Origin: Diplonema japonicum
Lineage: Eukaryota; Euglenozoa; Diplonemea; Diplonemida; Diplonemidae
Direction: 5' to 3'
NCBI GenBank assembly: GCA_964019335.1
Contig: OZ025723.1
Span: 124,001 to 188,000 of the forward strand
Length of the DNA: 64,000 nucleotides
The position numbers and the translations under genes were made by a program. The notes under the pieces were generated by a model. That model saw only the letters and a program-made list of their open reading frames with translations. It made no database searches and was not told where the DNA came from. Shown one piece after another: positions 60,280 to 64,000 of the stretch (positions are counted from its first letter, which is position 1; each line of letters opens with the position of its first letter).

Positions 60280-61353
60280 ATGGTAGTTCACACGCTGTCG
60301 TTAGCAGATTGTAAGCTCGGAGACACAAGGGTGTTCGAAAAGCTAGTTCTGGGGAAGGTGTCAATGAAACGCCTGGAAGACAAGTACCACGTAAAGGGTA
60401 AAAAACTCGCCGGAAAGGGAAGCTACGGCACGGTCCACCGGGTCAACGGAAAAGACGGAAGGCGGTACGCCATCAAACAGCTTACAAAACCTCTTGACTG
60501 CATACGGTGGAAAGCGATATTCACTGAAATAGAGGTCCTCGCGGGGAATAGACACGAAAATCTGATCAAACTGTGCGACCTGACTATCCACAACGACACC
60601 ATAAACCTTGTCACTGAACACGCCAAAGGGAAAACCCTTCAGCAACACGCAGCAACCCGCCCTATGTCTGAAAAATCTACCGCGACCATCGGCCATCAAG
60701 TACTCCTCGCATTGGTCTTCCTCCATGCGAAAGGAATCCTCCACGGCGACGTGAAACCCGAAAATATAATGGTTTATGAAACAGGATGCCATTCCTGTGG
60801 AAGTCATTATCAAGTTAAACTCCTCGATTTCGGTAGTTCAAAGCTTCCCGAGGATGATGAAGAACTTGGATCGAGCGGTACCGGGCTTTATCTCGCCTTA
60901 GAAGTTATCGAGGGATTGTTACAACCTGGTAAAACAAGGTACGGGAGGAAGCCTCTGAGAAGCGATATGTTTTCGTTGGGAGTGGTCTTGTTTATATGTT
61001 TGTGCAGGTTTCATCCTTTTCGAGGGACCGCTGTGGATACGCTGGAAGGCATGAGGGAGAAGTTGAGCAGGGGAGCCGATTTTCCCGCGGATATTTTTCT
61101 GTCTGAGCTTTGTCGAAGGTTCTTGATCTTGTTGTTGAAATTGGATCCGTTGGACAGGTTGAGCGCTGCTGAGGCTGTGCAGAATCCTTGGATTGAGGGT
61201 AGGCTCAACAACCCACACCACCCTGCCTCACCTGAGGGTGTTCCTCAATGCAATTGTGGCAGCCGTGTTTATTCAGCACCGGAAGATCGTTTTCCCTCTG
61301 TGTTGGACTCTTCTGTGGAATCTTTGTCGTCGTTGACACCGTCTTTGGTGTGA
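60280..61353 (+). CDS. protein kinase (CAMK-like)
   Basis: Intronless, 357 residues. Kinase domain from about 35 to 310: Gly loop LAGKGSYGTVHRV, the VAIK-equivalent YAIKQL, a Glu helix (FTEIEVL), catalytic loop ILHGDVKPENIMV (HGD instead of HRD), LLDFGSSK (DFG) and SDMFSLGVVLFICL. The APE motif is altered to ALE (GLYLALEVIEG). LKLDPLDRLSAAEAVQNPWI is the usual C-lobe end. HGD kinases lacking the Arg need no activation-loop phosphorylation, so this enzyme may be constitutively active. An unusual CHSCGSH insert lies in the catalytic loop before the DFG strand. A short C-terminal tail is Ser/Pro-rich. Confidence 0.8.
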   Translation: MVVHTLSLADCKLGDTRVFEKLVLGKVSMKRLEDKYHVKGKKLAGKGSYGTVHRVNGKDGRRYAIKQLTKPLDCIRWKAIFTEIEVLAGNRHENLIKLCDLTIHNDTINLVTEHAKGKTLQQHAATRPMSEKSTATIGHQVLLALVFLHAKGILHGDVKPENIMVYETGCHSCGSHYQVKLLDFGSSKLPEDDEELGSSGTGLYLALEVIEGLLQPGKTRYGRKPLRSDMFSLGVVLFICLCRFHPFRGTAVDTLEGMREKLSRGADFPADIFLSELCRRFLILLLKLDPLDRLSAAEAVQNPWIEGRLNNPHHPASPEGVPQCNCGSRVYSAPEDRFPSVLDSSVESLSSLTPSLV

Positions 61354-62029
61354 AGGCGAAGCAAGAAAAAAAAAGAAAGAAAAAAAAAATTATTTCCTAT
61401 CATTTTTTTTTTTTTTTATTATTATTATCATTATGTACATTACACTATTTTTTTTTCTCTTAAGTTGGCACGCACCCCCCCCCCCCCCCCCCCCCGGAAA
61501 AAATACATTTTTTTCTGCTGTGAAGCTTATTTCTTGGTGGTGGTGGTGGTGGGGGGGGGGACTTAAAAATGATTGGTTTCGGGCAAAAAAAAAAAATGAT
61601 TGGTTTCGGGCAAAAAAAAAATAAAGAAAGTTTAGCAGATGTGTCTTTACAAAACAAATAAAAACGTTTTTTTTCACTTTGAATTTTTTTTTCTTCTTCC
61701 CCCTGTGCCTTGCTGCGATTTCTTTTTTTTACTGCCTTTATTGTTCACCTCAGTTCTCTGGGCAGTACACTTAATAATAATAACAAAAAAAGGGGGTATC
61801 TTCATCTTCCTCCCTTACACGGATGTTTAAAAAAAAAAAAGCGAACCCTCAAAGCTTAGACCGTTGGTAAAAAAACTCTTCTTTTATTCAAAATTCGAAT
61901 ATAGTTTTAAAAAAAAAAAAAAAAATGATTACAAAACCTGAAATTCTTTCTGCACGTTTTGTAAGAGAAAAGCCGGGAACCAAAAATCTTTTTGACCATA
62001 TTACTTCTTAAGCTTTTTTTTTTCCCCCT

Positions 62030-62060
<31 letters not shown>

Positions 62061-63635
62061 CAAGGGACAAGTCTTTCGATATGTCTAAACAAATAAAAAA
62101 TGGGGGAACCTTACGCCCCCCCCCTAAAGCATCGCTCCCCCCCCCCCTTTTTTCTTTTCTTTTTGAAACAGTGAGGACTCCCATGCACACTGAAAATTTA
62201 TCGGGTTTTTTCTTTTTCTTTTTTTTTGTCATTCAATATCTATTACGATATGCAATGAGTACAAGTTTCTATTTTTTTTTATATAAACAACGGCGTTGAG
62301 GCAGAGCGGGAGAAAAAAACCTTCCCCCCCCCCCCCATTTCTATCTTGAGATCCTTAGTTTCTAATGATCTGTAAAGTGAAGCCTCCAATCATTACCCCC
62401 CCTCTCTTTTTTTATAAACAACGGCGAAACAAAAAAAATGAAATGGCATTTACCGGGGGGGTGCTATATATCCCCCCCCCCCCCCCCTCCCTCCCTTATT
62501 TTTTAATTTCGTTTTCAGAAAAGTAAATTTGGGGCAATCTTAATCAGGATGTTAGGTCGGGGGGGGGGGGGGGGGGGGTTGAGTGTTCAAGCCAGATAAT
62601 AAGAAAATAGGGCAAACTAGGATTTTTTTTGGGGGGGGGAAGGGTTTACTCTTTTATTTAGTTTTTGATTGGGGGGGGGGGGATGCTCATTATTCATACT
62701 CTCTCTCTCTCCTTCCTCTTCACCCCCCCCCCCCCCACGGCCAATACAATGTACAGAGGTCTTCCTCCGTATTCGTAAAGGTCTATACTATGCCTTGAAG
62801 GAGCGGTAGTCGGGGGGGGGAAAAAAAAAGGAAAGAAATTAGAGAAAGTTAAGGGGAAAAAAAAGAAGAAAAAAAAAAAAGGAGGGGCCACTACCAGAAC
62901 CCTCCTGCTGACGTGTTTCTTGCGTGAACAGGGGGGAAGGGTCTTTTTTTTTTTTTAAAAAAAAAAGAATTTTATAGCACTCCTGATGGTTCCTAATAAT
63001 ATGTAACGTCTTTTACCTCTTTTTTTTTTTTTTTTTTTAAAAATGTAAACGAGTAACAGTCTCACACAGAAGGTCCCTGTCTCAAGGGCACCTTTCCAAG
63101 GGGCCCCACCTGAGACCTGGCCAAAATTTTTTTTATTGCATTCCCCCTCCAAGGTCCATCTTACTATGGTTGGTATCACACAAAGATGTCACGAAGGTGT
63201 TTACCGAGGAGTTTTTCTTTTTTTTTTTTTCCTTCTTCCTTGTGTTTTGCTCCCTCTGGTTTCCGATTCCCATCTTGTATTTTTGGTTGTAAGGGAAAAG
63301 AGGGATCTCATCTTTTTTTTTTTTTGTTTGCAAGAACTACTCCCCCCCTCCCTTTTTTTTTGTGATTATCTGTGTTCCTTCCCCCTATCCCCTTTTTTTT
63401 CGCCCCTTCTTCTTCTTCTTCTTCCCCCCCTTTAAAAAAAGAAAAAGTAGTGGGAAAAAAAAAAGAAAGAAAACGAGAGATGAAAAATTTCAAAAAAAAA
63501 AAAAGAAAGAGCTGCCACTGGCTGTGCTCACATCAAAAAAAAATTCTCTCTCTCTCTCTTCATTCTCGGAAAATATGACAAAAAAAACAATTTATTAAAA
63601 AAAAAAGGGAACACACACACAAAAAAAAAAAAAAA
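61354..63635. other. homopolymer-rich intergenic with dispersed repeats
   Basis: 2.3 kb of A, T, C and G runs. 61565-61620 is a direct duplication (ATGATTGGTTTCGGGC plus A-run, twice). 62169-62205 matches 27057-27094. 63050-63190 has ordinary composition with partly self-complementary text but no ORF. No gene seen. Confidence 0.5.
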
Positions 63636-64000
63636 ATGGCAACACACGGGGAAAGAGTCGAGGAGACGAAAGCTGTGTTCAACGACATCATCGCAGAGAC
63701 GAAAGCGAATATGGTAAAGGCAGGCATCCGTGATGACCTGATGGAGAAAATCCTGGGGAAATGGAACACGCTCGTGACCGCTCAGTACAAAGGCTCTATC
63801 GTTATCGAAACAAAGGTGGTCGAGGCACGGGCTGCTCGGCGACGAAGGGAACAAGCCTGGTACTCTATATCAGACATGGAAACCCCAAAAATAAAAAACC
63901 AGTTGGAACAAATGACCGGACTCCCTCCTGTTGGTGTCCCTTCTACCCTGCTGGGCGAGGTACTAAGTTCAAAAGCCGGTTTACAAGTCGATGGTGGGTT
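63636..64000 (+). CDS. TFIIA large subunit (alpha/beta), N-terminal part
   Basis: The gene starts after an A-run and runs off the window; 121 codons are present with no intron. The N-terminal helix pair KAVFNDIIAETKANMVKAGI and LMEKILGKWNTLVTAQYK has the shape and spacing of the TFIIA alpha four-helix bundle (in others: ... VIEDVI NDVR ... L.ELK.LWE.KL). TFIIA stabilises TBP on DNA; in euglenozoa it works chiefly at the spliced-leader promoter. The rest that is visible (AARRRREQAWY, MTGLPPVGVPS) is linker. The beta part, with the diagnostic C-terminal barrel, is beyond the window, so the call rests on the first 45 residues. Confidence 0.55.
   Translation, partial: MATHGERVEETKAVFNDIIAETKANMVKAGIRDDLMEKILGKWNTLVTAQYKGSIVIETKVVEARAARRRREQAWYSISDMETPKIKNQLEQMTGLPPVGVPSTLLGEVLSSKAGLQVDGG

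Noticed and set aside
1-64000. CRISPR array, operons or other prokaryotic features
   Set aside because: No direct repeat-spacer structure, no ribosome binding sites, and genes with spliceosomal introns and eukaryotic families throughout.

Overview
This window is nuclear DNA of a protist, most likely a euglenozoan of diplonemid type. Three things suggest this. First, about 27 protein genes all lie on the + strand over 64 kb, as expected of polycistronic, trans-spliced transcription units. Second, several genes start just downstream of a pyrimidine-rich tract ending in AG, as trans-splice acceptors do. Third, many genes carry short GT-AG cis-introns, which kinetoplastids almost lack, and the gene set includes an amastin/claudin-like tetraspan, a PPR protein and a dead metacaspase homologue. 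The assignment is inferred from organisation; no rRNA or other direct phylogenetic marker is present.

The DNA is strongly bimodal. Coding exons are compositionally normal, often rich in G or C at third positions. Nearly all intergenic DNA, and most intron interiors, are made of homopolymers (A, T, G or C runs of 10 to 55). A-tracts often sit directly before start codons. Introns are mostly 31-65 nt and usually read GTAYG or GTGTG, then an A-run or T-run, then AG. I assigned 20 introns by eye; none is in annotated form here.

Layout. 0-20 kb: ribosomal eS6; a proline-rich pseudo-metacaspase with a SAM domain; a PPR protein; an amastin-like 4-TM protein; an RCC1-like protein; an eIF4E-binding (4E-T-like) protein; a U5-40K-like WD40 protein; a small basic protein; a TPR protein; a two-PDZ protein; a mobile-element copy; and RAD23. 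20-36 kb: three paralogous membrane proteins with three ubiquitin-like domains inside the cell, a transmembrane helix, a cysteine-rich PAN-like ectodomain and a second transmembrane helix. An ankyrin protein separates the first from the other two, and a Q/P-repeat protein follows them. 36-52 kb: a membrane-anchored lipase-fold protein whose nucleophile serine is alanine; an LRR protein; a MEKK-like kinase split by a mobile element in an intron; a saposin/canopy-like protein; a tiny Cys protein; a RAD51 paralogue; a coiled-coil membrane protein; a UBL-SPRY-like protein; uL22; and a membrane protein with two Tudor-like modules. 53-64 kb: a coiled-coil protein, a GT15 mannosyltransferase, asparagine synthetase, a second mobile-element copy, a protein kinase and the start of a TFIIA large subunit.

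Neighbouring genes do not form a pathway, as expected for a euglenozoan array. The notable system is the UBL-TM-PAN family. Its intracellular ubiquitin-like part has nearly identical nucleotide blocks between copies 2 and 3, while the ectodomain has diverged widely. This looks like a tandem surface-receptor family under gene conversion inside and diversification outside.
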